Positions 16,718 through 25,003 of a stretch of 64,000 nt of DNA are shown piece by piece. This DNA is from Pseudomonas sp. H1h (GTDB lineage Bacteria; Pseudomonadota; Gammaproteobacteria; Pseudomonadales; Pseudomonadaceae). The notes beneath the pieces are model-generated. The model saw nothing but the letters and a program-made list of their open reading frames with translations. It did not search any database and had not been told where the DNA came from. The translations under genes were made by a program, and so were the position numbers. The stretch covers positions 124,001 through 188,000 of the forward strand of contig NZ_AYMJ01000031.1 of the NCBI RefSeq assembly GCF_000633255.1, given 5' to 3'. Numbering within the stretch: position 1 is the stretch's first letter; each line of letters begins with the position of its first letter.

Positions 16718-17417
16718 TGTGAAACTGCCTGCGGGCGTGCACGCCCACCAGTTCAAGAACCCGGCGCTGTTGGCCGAAGGTCTGGCGCTGAACGTGGCCA
16801 AGCAACTGAATGAAGCCATCGGCGCTCGCGGCAACGCGGTGCTGGTGGTGTCCGGCGGTCGCAGCCCGGTAGCGTTTTTCCAGCACCTGGCCAAGCAGGA
16901 GCTGGACTGGTCGAAGGTCGTCGTGACCCTCGCCGACGAGCGCTGGGTGCCGGTCGAGCACGCCGACAGCAACGCCGGTCTGCTCAAGCAGTATCTGCTC
17001 AAGGGGCCGGCCGCCAAAGCGCAGTTCCTCAGCCTTTACAGCGCGGCGGCCAACGTCGAGCAGGCTGCTGAACAAGCCGACCGCTTGCTCGCCGAACTGC
17101 CGCCGATCGATGTGCTGGTGCTGGGCATGGGCGATGACGGGCATACCGCGTCGCTGTTCCCGGACAGCCCGAACCTGACTGAAGCGCTACAGGCGGACGG
17201 TACCCGTCGCTGCTGGCCGATGCTGGCGCCAAGTGTGCCGCGTCAGCGCTTGACCATGAGCCGCGCGCTGCTGGCTTCGGCGAAGCACAGGATTCTGTCG
17301 ATTTCCGGTCAATCGAAACTGACCACCCTGAATGCCGCACTGGCATCTGACGACGTCGCGGCCATGCCGGTTCGCGCGTTTCTGCAACCTACGTTAGAGA
17401 TTTACTGGTGCCCATGA
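16704..17417 (+). CDS. pgl: 6-phosphogluconolactonase
   Basis: Pgl hydrolyses 6-phosphogluconolactone to 6-phosphogluconate. The 237-residue protein is a DevB/NagB-fold lactonase with VVSGGRSPVAFFQHLAK near 48, TLADERWVPVEHADSN near 75 and LGMGDDGHTASLFPDSP near 138, containing the catalytic acid/His region. It overlaps zwf by 14 bp and its TGA stop overlaps a possible eda ATG at 17414, so the three pathway enzymes are coupled. Confidence 0.96.
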   Translation: MAISDVKLPAGVHAHQFKNPALLAEGLALNVAKQLNEAIGARGNAVLVVSGGRSPVAFFQHLAKQELDWSKVVVTLADERWVPVEHADSNAGLLKQYLLKGPAAKAQFLSLYSAAANVEQAAEQADRLLAELPPIDVLVLGMGDDGHTASLFPDSPNLTEALQADGTRRCWPMLAPSVPRQRLTMSRALLASAKHRILSISGQSKLTTLNAALASDDVAAMPVRAFLQPTLEIYWCP

Positions 17418-17434
17418 GCCAAGGAACAGCCGCT

Positions 17435-18100
17435 ATGACAACCCCATCCCCGACCGTTTCCATGGCGGACAAAGTTGCCCTGATCGACAGCCTCTGCGCC
17501 AAGGCGCGGATCCTGCCGGTGATCACCATCGCCCGTGAACAGGACGTGCTGCCGTTGGCCGACGCCCTGGCGGCCGGTGGCCTGACGGCGCTGGAAGTGA
17601 CCCTGCGTTCGCAGTTCGGTCTCAAGGCGATCCAGATCCTGCGCGAGCAGCGTCCGGAACTGATGACCGGCGCCGGCACCGTGCTCGATCGCAACATGCT
17701 CGCGGCTGCCGAAGCGGCGGGTTCGCAATTCATCGTCACCCCCGGCATCACCCGTGACCTGCTCGAAGCCAGCGTCGACAGCCCGATCCCGCTGTTGCCC
17801 GGCATCAGCAACGCCTCCGGCATCATGGAAGGCTATGGCCTGGGTTATCGCCGCTTCAAGCTGTTTCCGGCTGAAGTCAGCGGCGGTGTGGCGGCAATCA
17901 AGGCGCTTGGCGGCCCGTTCGGCGAAGTGAAATTCTGCCCGACTGGCGGCGTCGGCCCGGCCAACATCAAGAGCTATATGGCGCTGAAAAACGTCATGTG
18001 CGTGGGCGGTAGCTGGATGCTTGATCCTGAATGGATCAAGAACGGCGACTGGGCGCGCATTCAGGAATGCACCGCCGAGGCCCTGGCGCTGCTGGACTGA
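17435..18100 (+). CDS. eda: KDPG aldolase (2-keto-3-deoxy-6-phosphogluconate aldolase)
   Basis: Eda splits KDPG into pyruvate and glyceraldehyde-3-phosphate, completing the Entner-Doudoroff path. The class I aldolase shows ILPVITIAREQDVLPLADAL near 25, the catalytic Glu in ALEVTLRS, GAGTVLD, and the Schiff-base Lys in RFKLFPAE near 137, followed by FCPTGGV. ATG 17435 has AAGGAA eight bases upstream and gives 221 residues; ATG 17414, overlapping the pgl stop, would add seven residues and is a real alternative. A terminator ends the operon. Confidence 0.96.
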   Translation: MTTPSPTVSMADKVALIDSLCAKARILPVITIAREQDVLPLADALAAGGLTALEVTLRSQFGLKAIQILREQRPELMTGAGTVLDRNMLAAAEAAGSQFIVTPGITRDLLEASVDSPIPLLPGISNASGIMEGYGLGYRRFKLFPAEVSGGVAAIKALGGPFGEVKFCPTGGVGPANIKSYMALKNVMCVGGSWMLDPEWIKNGDWARIQECTAEALALLD

Positions 18101-18153
18101 TGCTGCTGGATTGAAAGTTTTACCTGACACTTCGTTGTGTGTTCTACGGCTTT

Positions 18154-18185
18154 ACGGTGCGCTTGGTCGGTGCACCGTTTTTTTT
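18154..18185 (+). terminator. Rho-independent terminator after eda
   Basis: ACGGTGC and GCACCGT pair around an 11-nt loop and are followed by eight T residues. It ends zwf-pgl-eda. Confidence 0.8.
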
Positions 18186-18286
18186 GCCCGGAAAAAGTCA
18201 TGAGACATGGCGCGATACATAGTTACCGCACCGAGAGCCTCGTGCGTCGTTAATCTGCGTTCATCTTATGGAAGAGAGAACGTGTC

Positions 18287-19012
18287 ATGGAACGAGATAC
18301 TTCAGCCTCATCGCCACAACCGATCTATCAGTTGGCCCCCGAGCAAATCGCCGGGCCGTACTTCCGCAATCCCAAGCTGCTGCGCCGCGACATCAGCGAA
18401 GGCGCCGAAGGGTTGCCATTGCTGCTGCGCCTGAGCATCGTCGACGCCATGACCGGCGAGCCGGTGAGTGGGGCGCTGGTCGATATCTGGCACTGCAACG
18501 CGCGGGGTGCCTACTCGGGGTGGAGTCGGATCAATCCGGATCTGGAAGTCGGCACCGATGCCATCGGTTCGATCCCGCGCACCGACGATGACACCTACCT
18601 GCGCGGCAGCCAGTTCTGCGATCACTTGGGACGGGCACGGTTCACCACGATCTATCCGGGGTTCTACGCTGGTCGCGCACTGCACATTCACGTCGCGGTG
18701 CGCATCGTGGCCGGCAGTGAATATCTCGAGGAGCGCAACGTCGCCTGGGTCGGGCAGCTGTATTTCCCTGAAGTGGTTTCCCGCTCGGTGCTCAATGCCC
18801 GGGATTATCGCGGGCGGGCTTCGGCCCCCTTGAACAATGCCGAAGACAGCTATTACGCGAACGGTGGGGGCGAAGCCTCGACCCTGATCGTGTGGCCGAT
18901 CGGCCGTGACTCTCACGAGGACGGATTTTTCGGACACTTGACCATCGGCATCGACACCTTTGCCGCCTCATCGCAGATCAAACCCGAAGACTTCGACAAG
19001 TACACCGTGTGA
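18287..19012 (+). CDS. Intradiol ring-cleavage dioxygenase-like protein
   Basis: The 241-residue protein has the intradiol dioxygenase fold of protocatechuate 3,4-dioxygenase and catechol dioxygenases. DIWHCNARGAYSGW near 66 supplies the first Tyr, and FTTIYPGFYAGRALHIHVAV near 125 holds the second Tyr and the His-x-His iron ligands. The start is preceded by AAGAGAGAA. Its neighbours are not ring-degradation genes, it has no partner subunit, and no signal peptide is seen, so the natural substrate is unknown. The fold call is firm; catalysis of catechol cleavage is inferred from retained iron ligands. Confidence 0.82.
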   Translation: MERDTSASSPQPIYQLAPEQIAGPYFRNPKLLRRDISEGAEGLPLLLRLSIVDAMTGEPVSGALVDIWHCNARGAYSGWSRINPDLEVGTDAIGSIPRTDDDTYLRGSQFCDHLGRARFTTIYPGFYAGRALHIHVAVRIVAGSEYLEERNVAWVGQLYFPEVVSRSVLNARDYRGRASAPLNNAEDSYYANGGGEASTLIVWPIGRDSHEDGFFGHLTIGIDTFAASSQIKPEDFDKYTV

Positions 19013-19017
19013 GCGGA

Positions 19018-20199
19018 TCAGCGTAGCTCGTTAAGGGCGCGGGTCAGCGTCTGCATGTCGGCAGCGGTGGTGGTCAGCCCTGGTGTAATGCGGATGCTCG
19101 GCCCGCTCGCCGCACCGTTGCGCACCACGGTGAACAGGTTGTACTCGTTGAGCAGTCGCTCGACCATCGCCTGTTGGTCGGCGTGGCGGGTGAAGCGCAT
19201 CGAGGTGATGCCGCAATACAGGCGGTGATCGTCCGGGGTCATGACTTCGATCCCCGGCAGGTGCCGCACCGCGCTGACCCACAGGTTGCGCAGGTAATTG
19301 AGTCGCGCGCCTTTGGCCGCCGCGCCGCCGAGCGAGCGGTGTTCCTCGAACACCAGTGGCAGGGTCATCAGCGCCGGAATGTTCGGCGTGCTGTACGGGG
19401 TACGGGCGCGGATATCGCTGGCCGGAAAGTGCATTTCGCCCATGTCCGGATCGATGTCGGCAAGGCGTTGTGGGGCGATGTACAGAAAACCCAGGGTCAG
19501 CGGCGCGCCAATCCACTTGTGCAGGTTGAACCCGGCAAACGAGATGCCCAGTGCTTCGAGGTTGAACTCGATCTGGCCGAGGGCGTGGGCGCCGTCGAGG
19601 ATGATGTCCACCCCGTGTTGTTTCGCCAGCGCGGCGATCGCCTGTACCGGCATCACCAGTCCGGTACGGTGGGTGACATGGGTCAGCGCCATCAGCTTGA
19701 GTTTCGGATAACGGATGAAGGTTTCGCGGTACGTGTCCAGCAGGCTGTCGAAACTGGCCGGGTGGGTGTGGCTGATTTCGATCACGTCCACGCCGCGATG
19801 CCGTGCCAGCCAGCGCATGGCCCCTTTGACCGTGTCGTATTCGAGGTCGCAGATCAGCACCTGGTCGCCGGGTTGCAGGCGGTTGTAATTGCGGATCAGC
19901 GACTGCAGCGCATCACTGGCGTTGCGGGTGAAGGCCACGCTCTGCGCTCGCACGCCGATCATCTCCGCCAGTTGCGCACGGATGTCGAGGCTGTCGTGCT
20001 GTTCGAAACGCTGGCGCACATACACCGAGTTGCTGGTGTTGATCTGCTCGATATTGCGCTGGTAGTCCTCGATCACCGTGCGCGACATGCGTCCGAAATA
20101 ACCGTTCTCCAGGTTCAGCGGGCCGGTTTGCGCTTCATAGCGGTCGGCGAAGGTCTGCCAGAACGCTTCGTCACGGGCACGGCGGGTGTTGTCAGGCAT
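19018..20199 (-). CDS. Class V aminotransferase (cysteine desulfurase/isopenicillin-N-epimerase-like)
   Basis: This 393-residue PLP enzyme belongs to fold type I, class V. Markers are VAFTRNASDALQSLIRNYN near 87, DGAHALGQIEFNL near 198 with the cofactor Asp, and the PLP Lys in AGFNLHKWIGAPLTLGF near 228. It resembles isopenicillin N epimerases and cysteine desulfurases, but there is no conserved catalytic Cys loop, so sulfur transfer is unlikely. The gene converges on the dioxygenase-like gene with a 5-bp gap and lies 30 bp downstream of the DUF3820 gene on the same strand, a likely two-gene unit. Confidence 0.82.
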   Translation of the reverse strand: MPDNTRRARDEAFWQTFADRYEAQTGPLNLENGYFGRMSRTVIEDYQRNIEQINTSNSVYVRQRFEQHDSLDIRAQLAEMIGVRAQSVAFTRNASDALQSLIRNYNRLQPGDQVLICDLEYDTVKGAMRWLARHRGVDVIEISHTHPASFDSLLDTYRETFIRYPKLKLMALTHVTHRTGLVMPVQAIAALAKQHGVDIILDGAHALGQIEFNLEALGISFAGFNLHKWIGAPLTLGFLYIAPQRLADIDPDMGEMHFPASDIRARTPYSTPNIPALMTLPLVFEEHRSLGGAAAKGARLNYLRNLWVSAVRHLPGIEVMTPDDHRLYCGITSMRFTRHADQQAMVERLLNEYNLFTVVRNGAASGPSIRITPGLTTTAADMQTLTRALNELR

Positions 20200-20229
20200 G
20201 ATCGGCTCGGTTCCAGGGAGGAGGGCGCT

Positions 20230-20466
20230 TCAGTGGCGCGGGGCAGGTTTGCCATGTTTGGCGCGTAGTGGTTCGAGCAGGTCAGACAAACCGTTATGGT
20301 CGATTTCGTGCATCAGCGCCAGTAGCCCGCCGAGTTCGCCGTGCGGGAAGCCTTCGCGGGCAAACCAGTTCAGATACGGCCCCGGCAGGTCGGCAATGAT
20401 CCGGCCCTTGTACTTGCCGAAGGGCATTTCACGGGTGATCAGCAGTTCAAGCTTTTCAGGATTCAT
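20230..20466 (-). CDS. DUF3820 family protein
   Basis: The 78-residue protein matches the DUF3820 family by its core MPFGKYKGRIIADLPGPYLNWFAREGFPHGELG, which spans residues 14-46. Some members are described as putative quorum-sensing-regulated factors, but no reaction is established. ATG 20466 is preferred; a TTG nine bases earlier is possible. Neither has a strong Shine-Dalgarno. It precedes the aminotransferase gene on the same strand. Confidence 0.75.
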   Translation of the reverse strand: MNPEKLELLITREMPFGKYKGRIIADLPGPYLNWFAREGFPHGELGGLLALMHEIDHNGLSDLLEPLRAKHGKPAPRH

Positions 20467-20616
20467 CAGCGACAATCATCGGGTTTCAAAACAGTCTGGA
20501 AAATACAGGCATTCTGCATGCAGGCCAAATGACAGTTCATGCAAATAACCGTGATACAGATGGTTCATTTATTTTTAACTGATTGATAAATAAAGGAAAA
20601 AATCAATTTTAAAAAC

Positions 20617-20632
20617 TGGCACGCACACTGCA
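20617..20632 (+). promoter_or_regulatory. Sigma-54 (RpoN) promoter for the DUF2383 gene
   Basis: TGGCACGCACACTGCA matches the -24/-12 consensus TGGCACG-N4-TTGCA at every specified base but one, with the required 10 bp between GG and GC. Transcription would start near 20644, about 29 nt before the start codon. An A/T-rich tract lies just upstream. Confidence 0.75.
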
Positions 20633-20672
20633 ATAACCCTTGCATCTTCCACCGATCGCAAGGAATTGAAAA

Positions 20673-21140
20673 ATGACCGACATGAATAAAGAAGCCATCT
20701 CCGTACTCAACGACCTGATCGAAACCAGCAAGGACGGTCAGGAAGGGTTCAAGACTTGCGCTGAAGACATCAAGCATCCGGAACTCAAGGCGCTGTTCGC
20801 CAAGCGCTCAGCTGATTGCGCTACAGCTGCGGCTGAACTGCAGGCCACCGTGCGTTCGATGGGCGGTGATCCGGAAACCTCTACCAGCGTCAGCGGCGAC
20901 CTGCACCGTCGTTGGGTCGACGTCAAAGCGATGTTCACCGGCAAAGACGAGGAGGCCGTACTCAACGAAGCCGAGCGCGGTGAAGACCACGCCCTGAAGG
21001 CTTATCGTGAAGCCATCGAAAAAATCAACAAGCACAACCTGGTCGGTATTCGTGATCTGGTCGAGCGCCAATACCATGGTGTGCAACGCAATCACGATCA
21101 GGTCAAAGCCCTGCGTAATCAGGCTCGCGCCCGTTCGTAA
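20673..21140 (+). CDS. PA2169-family four-helix-bundle protein (DUF2383)
   Basis: The 155-residue soluble protein belongs to the DUF2383/PA2169 family, a ferritin-like four-helix bundle. It starts MTDMNKEAISVLNDLIETSKDGQEGFKTCAEDIKHPELK, split here only to show the two helical stretches, and ends with HGVQRNHDQVKALRN. Acidic and His residues are spaced along the helices, but metal binding has not been established. GCAAGGAA precedes the start. The near-perfect sigma-54 promoter upstream implies dependence on an enhancer-binding activator, as for nitrogen or stress genes. Confidence 0.85.
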   Translation: MTDMNKEAISVLNDLIETSKDGQEGFKTCAEDIKHPELKALFAKRSADCATAAAELQATVRSMGGDPETSTSVSGDLHRRWVDVKAMFTGKDEEAVLNEAERGEDHALKAYREAIEKINKHNLVGIRDLVERQYHGVQRNHDQVKALRNQARARS

Positions 21141-21156
21141 GCTTCACTGAAAAACC

Positions 21157-21244
21157 TGTGGGAGCGGGCTTGCTCGCGAATGCGGTGTGTCATGCAACGA
21201 GGTTGTTGCTGACTCGGCCCTTTCGCGAGCAGGCTCGCTCCCAC
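21157..21244. repeat. REPIN between convergent genes
   Basis: Inverted REP cores lie between the DUF2383 gene and the end of the MaoC gene, in the convergent gap. Confidence 0.88.
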
Positions 21245-21260
21245 TTTTTTGCGTAACTGC

Positions 21261-21731
21261 TTAACCGATGCTGATCGCCGGCAGAGTCGGCAGCGTCACG
21301 GTCTGTTGCTTGCGCGGCGCGAGAATCTCAGCCTCGCCATCCACTACCAGCTCATCACGCTGGTTGAACACGCGCGTGGCGATGCGCACGCGAAACTTCG
21401 GCAGCTTCTCGAGAATTTCCAGGCGCACGGTCAGGGTGTCGCCGATCTTTACCGGCTTCTGAAAGCTCATTTGCTGACCGATGTAGATGGTGCCCGGCCC
21501 AGGCAGCTCGCACGCAACGGCAGCGCTGATCAGTGCGCCGCTGAACATGCCGTGAGCGATGCGTTCCTTGAACATGCTGGCGGCCGCGAACTCGGCGTCC
21601 AGGTGCACCGGGTTGTGGTCGCCCGACATCGCGGCGAACAGCTGAATGTCGCGCTCTTCGACGGTTTTGCTGTAGCTGGCGGTCTGCCCGACTTCGAGGG
21701 CTTCGTAAGGGATGTTGGTAACCTGGGTCAT
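21261..21731 (-). CDS. MaoC-like (R)-specific enoyl-CoA hydratase
   Basis: The 156-residue protein is a MaoC/PhaJ hot-dog hydratase. The hydratase-2 motif is clear: MSGDHNPVHLDAEFAAASMF (about 36-55) with the catalytic Asp and His, and IAHGMFSGALIS after it. Such enzymes hydrate trans-2-enoyl-CoA to (R)-3-hydroxyacyl-CoA, linking beta-oxidation with polyhydroxyalkanoate precursors. ATG 21731 has ACAGGA upstream; an earlier GTG/ATG extension lacks support. It follows the alpha/beta hydrolase gene by 42 bp on the same strand and diverges, with it, from the fadD pair. Order resembles the PA3302-PA3299 region of P. aeruginosa. Confidence 0.88.
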   Translation of the reverse strand: MTQVTNIPYEALEVGQTASYSKTVEERDIQLFAAMSGDHNPVHLDAEFAAASMFKERIAHGMFSGALISAAVACELPGPGTIYIGQQMSFQKPVKIGDTLTVRLEILEKLPKFRVRIATRVFNQRDELVVDGEAEILAPRKQQTVTLPTLPAISIG

Positions 21732-21773
21732 CGGTCTTGATTCCTGTGACGGATTAAAGTGAATCCACAAAAA

Positions 21774-22718
21774 TTATTCGCTGCGGTGAGGCCGACGATG
21801 GCTCAGCGACTGGTCGATCCAGGTCAGCACATCGGCAATCACTTCGTCGCGATTGGTTTCATTGAACAATTCGTGCCGCGCCTGCGGGTAGATCTTCAGT
21901 TGCAGGTTCTGGCTGCCGGCTGTGCGCAACGCACCGGCCAGATCTGTCAGACGCTTGCCTTCGCTCACCGGATCACATTCACCGCCGATCACCAGCAGCG
22001 GCAGGCCCGGGTCGATCTGGGCGAGATTGGACGCTTTGCTGATTTGCTGCAAGCCACCGAGCAGATCGATCCACAATTGATTGGTGCAGCGAAAGCCGCA
22101 CAACGGGTCATTGGCGTACAGGTCGACCTCGACCGGGTCGCGGCTCAGCCAGTCGAACGGCGTGCGCGCCGGTTTGAATTTTTTGTTGAACGAGCCGAAC
22201 GATAACCACTCGATCAACGCACTGCGCCCTTTGGCGCCCTGACGCAGTTTCTCGAGACGGGCGATCTGTCGCGCCGCGCCATAGAGCGCCACCGGCTGAA
22301 AGTTCGAGCCACTGAGAATCGCCCCGTGCAGGCTGGCGCTGTGGTGCAGCAGATAGCCCTGGGCGAGGTAGCTGCCCATACTGTGCCCGAGCAGGATGAT
22401 CGGCACGTCGGGATGTTGCTGGCCGATGTGCTGATTGAGGCTGGCCAGATCGCCGATCACCTTGCACCAGCCATCGTCATCGGCGAAATGCCCGAGTGTT
22501 CCGTGGTTGGCGGTCTTGCCATGGCCGCGCAGGTCCGGAGCGTAGACACCGTAACCTTGTGCGCAAAACGCCTCTGCCAGCCGCTCGTAGCGTGCGCTGT
22601 GTTCGGCCATGCCGTGGGCCAGCAGGATCACCGCCTTCAATGGCGCGGCCGGCAGCCACTGGTTGACGAACAGGCGGCTGCGGTCACTCGCGTCCAGCCA
22701 GAAGGCGTGGTGGATCAT
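21774..22718 (-). CDS. Alpha/beta hydrolase (monoacylglycerol lipase/lysophospholipase type)
   Basis: The 314-residue protein is a serine hydrolase of the Hydrolase_4 family. It shows the oxyanion segment LLAHGMAEHSARY near 33, nucleophile Ser in LLGHSMGSYLAQ near 110, a catalytic Asp in VIGGECDPVSEG near 248, and His in YPQARHELFNE near 280. AAGGAA precedes the start. No signal peptide is present, so it acts in the cytoplasm, probably releasing fatty acids from glycerides or lysophospholipids for the divergent FadD enzymes. Confidence 0.88.
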   Translation of the reverse strand: MIHHAFWLDASDRSRLFVNQWLPAAPLKAVILLAHGMAEHSARYERLAEAFCAQGYGVYAPDLRGHGKTANHGTLGHFADDDGWCKVIGDLASLNQHIGQQHPDVPIILLGHSMGSYLAQGYLLHHSASLHGAILSGSNFQPVALYGAARQIARLEKLRQGAKGRSALIEWLSFGSFNKKFKPARTPFDWLSRDPVEVDLYANDPLCGFRCTNQLWIDLLGGLQQISKASNLAQIDPGLPLLVIGGECDPVSEGKRLTDLAGALRTAGSQNLQLKIYPQARHELFNETNRDEVIADVLTWIDQSLSHRRPHRSE

Positions 22719-22953
22719 GGCAATTCCTTTTTATCGAGCGGTAACGGCCCGCAGTCGTTGCATTGTATAGCGCGTCCGATCAGCCCACGCCACGGCAGGA
22801 AGATTCATACGATCAATGTCGCCATCGCCCATATTTGCCTCAATGGCCATAACTGCTAGTGTCCGTGAAGCTCCGCTTTGTGCTTTTTGCTTTTAAGGAA
22901 CAAGAGCAAAACGACAGAAAAGCGGCTCCCGGATCGATTCAGGTAAAGAGGAC

Positions 22954-22961
22954 AAGAACAA
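22954..22961 (+). promoter_or_regulatory. AAnAAnAA motif at the fadD2 start
   Basis: AAGAACAA ends on the A of the start codon, between the AGAGGA Shine-Dalgarno and ATG. It fits the Hfq/Crc pattern. Confidence 0.4.
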
Positions 22962-24649
22962 TGCAACCTGATTTCTGGAATGATAAACGCCCCGCTGGCG
23001 TACCGCTGGACATCGACATGGGCGAGTTCAAGTCGGTGATCGAGGTGTTTGAGCGTTCCTGCAAGAAGTTCGCGGACCGTCCGGCGTTCAGCAACATGGG
23101 CGTGACCCTGACTTACGCTGAGCTCGAACGCCAGAGCGCCGCCTTCGCCGGTTATCTGCAAGCGCATACCGATCTGGTACCGGGCGATCGCATTGCGGTG
23201 CAGATGCCCAATGTCCTGCAATATCCGATTGCCGTGTTCGGTGCCTTGCGCGCCGGGCTGATCGTGGTCAACACCAACCCGCTGTACACCGCGCGTGAGA
23301 TGCGCCACCAGTTCAAGGACTCCGGTGCCCGGGCGCTGGTGTACCTGAACATGTTCGGGCAGAAGGTCCAGGAAGTGCTGCCCGACACGGACATCCAATA
23401 CCTGATCGAAGCGAAGATGGGCGACCTGATGCCCGCCGCCAAGGGCTGGCTGATCAACACCGTGGTCAGCAAAGTGAAGAAAATGGTTCCGGACTATTCG
23501 CTGCCGCAGGCGATCTCGTTCAAGAGTGCACTGCGCCTGGGTCGTGGTCTGGGCATCAAGCCGCTGAAAGTCGGCCTCGACGACATCGCCGTGTTGCAAT
23601 ACACCGGCGGCACCACCGGCCTGGCCAAAGGCGCGATGCTGACCCACGGCAATCTCGTGGCGAACATGCAGCAGGTGCGTGCGTGTCTCGCGCAGTTGGG
23701 GCCTGACGGCCAGCCATTATTGCGCGAAGGACAGGAAGTGATGGTGGCGCCGCTACCGCTGTATCACATCTATGCCTTCACCGCGAACTGCATGTGCATG
23801 ATGGTTTCCGGCAACCACAACGTGCTCATCACCAACCCGCGGGACATCGCAGGCTTCATCAAGGAACTGAAGAACTGGCGCTTCTCGGCGCTGCTGGGGC
23901 TCAACACACTGTTCGTTGCGCTGATGGATCACCCGGACTTCAAGACCCTGGATTTTTCCAGCCTCAAGCTGACCAACTCCGGCGGTACTGCGTTGGTCAA
24001 GGCCACCGCCGAGCGCTGGGAGCAGATCACCGGTTGCCGCATCACCGAAGGTTACGGCCTGACCGAAACCTCGCCGGTGGCCTGCACCAACCCGTATGGC
24101 GACAAGTCGCGTCTGGGCACGGTCGGTCTGCCGGTGCCGGGCACGCTGCTGAAAGTCATCGATGACGAAGGTGTCGAGCAGCCGATGGGCGAGCGCGGCG
24201 AACTGTGCATCAAAGGCCCGCAGATCATGAAAGGCTACTGGCACAAACCCGAAGCCACCGCCGAAGTGCTGGACGCCGAGGGCTGGTTCAAGTCCGGTGA
24301 CATTGCGGTGATCGACCCGGACGGTTTCGTGCGCATCGTCGACCGCAAGAAGGACATGATCATCGTCTCCGGTTTCAACGTGTACCCCAACGAGATCGAA
24401 GACGTGGTGATGGCCCACCCGAAAGTCGCCAACTGCGCGGTGATCGGTGTGCCGGACGAGCGATCAGGGGAGGCGGTGAAGCTGTTTGTGGTGGCGCGGG
24501 AAGCCGGGATCAGCCTCGAAGAACTCAAGGCCTACTGCAAAGAGAATTTCACCGCTTACAAGGTGCCGAAACACATCGTGCTGCGCGAGTCGTTGCCGAT
24601 GACGCCCGTCGGGAAGATTCTGCGGCGGGAGTTGCGCGATATCGCGTAG
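22961..24649 (+). CDS. fadD2: Long-chain-fatty-acid--CoA ligase (FadD2)
   Basis: FadD activates long-chain fatty acids to acyl-CoA at the inner membrane with ATP. The 562-residue ANL enzyme shows the P-loop YTGGTTGLAKGAMLTHGNL near 215, GYGLTETSPV near 365, GWFKSGDIAVIDPDGF near 445, DRKKDMIIVSGFNVYP near 465 and the catalytic Lys in PVGKILRREL at the end. ATG 22961 (AGAGGA upstream) gives the normal N-terminus MQPDFWNDKRP; a longer reading lacks support. It lies first in the tandem pair, as fadD2 does in related genomes. Confidence 0.93.
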   Translation: MQPDFWNDKRPAGVPLDIDMGEFKSVIEVFERSCKKFADRPAFSNMGVTLTYAELERQSAAFAGYLQAHTDLVPGDRIAVQMPNVLQYPIAVFGALRAGLIVVNTNPLYTAREMRHQFKDSGARALVYLNMFGQKVQEVLPDTDIQYLIEAKMGDLMPAAKGWLINTVVSKVKKMVPDYSLPQAISFKSALRLGRGLGIKPLKVGLDDIAVLQYTGGTTGLAKGAMLTHGNLVANMQQVRACLAQLGPDGQPLLREGQEVMVAPLPLYHIYAFTANCMCMMVSGNHNVLITNPRDIAGFIKELKNWRFSALLGLNTLFVALMDHPDFKTLDFSSLKLTNSGGTALVKATAERWEQITGCRITEGYGLTETSPVACTNPYGDKSRLGTVGLPVPGTLLKVIDDEGVEQPMGERGELCIKGPQIMKGYWHKPEATAEVLDAEGWFKSGDIAVIDPDGFVRIVDRKKDMIIVSGFNVYPNEIEDVVMAHPKVANCAVIGVPDERSGEAVKLFVVAREAGISLEELKAYCKENFTAYKVPKHIVLRESLPMTPVGKILRRELRDIA

Positions 24650-24672
24650 CCCTTGATGGCTGCGCTTCGCGC

Positions 24673-24740
24673 ATTCGCGAGCAGACTCGCTCCCACAGGG
24701 ATAGATGTAGTCCCTGTGGGAGCGAGCCTGCTCGCGAATT
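24673..24740. repeat. REP pair in reversed orientation
   Basis: An inverted core followed by a direct core, about 20 bp apart, forms a compact hairpin just after fadD2. This is the opposite arm order to most REPINs in the window. Confidence 0.85.
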
Positions 24741-25003
24741 TTTGTTTGATGACCCCGAAAACCGGGGCTTTCAGGGGTTTATAGGATTTTTGCTCTAAAA
24801 TGACTGTTAGAAAGTCTTGAGTCATCAAAGTGACCATGGAGGCCGCTTTTGGCTCTAGTCGGCCCTCGGCAAAGCTGCTACTCTCGGCGCGCTTTGTGAC
24901 TTCTCGGCCTATCTAAAAGCCAGATTCACCAATACAAAACACACACCAATAATAATCGCATCAAATGCGGTGAAGAATTCGCGTTGCTGAGGAGTGGGCT
25001 TCC
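24741..25003 (+). other. Intergenic region between fadD2 and fadD1
   Basis: The region holds no gene. It contains a short CCCCG/CGGGG hairpin at about 24754, an A/T-rich stretch near 24920-24960 that is a likely promoter or leader, and an AAnAAnAA motif. It shows that fadD1 can be transcribed independently of fadD2. Confidence 0.5.
24948..24955 (+). promoter_or_regulatory. AAnAAnAA motif in the fadD1 leader
   Basis: AATAATAA lies about 49 nt before the fadD1 start. It matches the Hfq/Crc pattern but sits away from the ribosome-binding site. Confidence 0.25.

Noticed and set aside
14987..17017. 676-codon frame antisense to zwf and pgl
   Set aside because: It crosses two certain genes and the zwf operator region; composition is atypical.
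18287..19012. Catechol 1,2-dioxygenase (catA)
   Set aside because: Length is shorter than CatA and the N-terminal helical dimer domain is missing, so only the superfamily can be named.
24750..24772. Terminator after fadD2
   Set aside because: The CCCCG/CGGGG stem is only five pairs and the T run is broken, so it is noted within the intergenic entry only.
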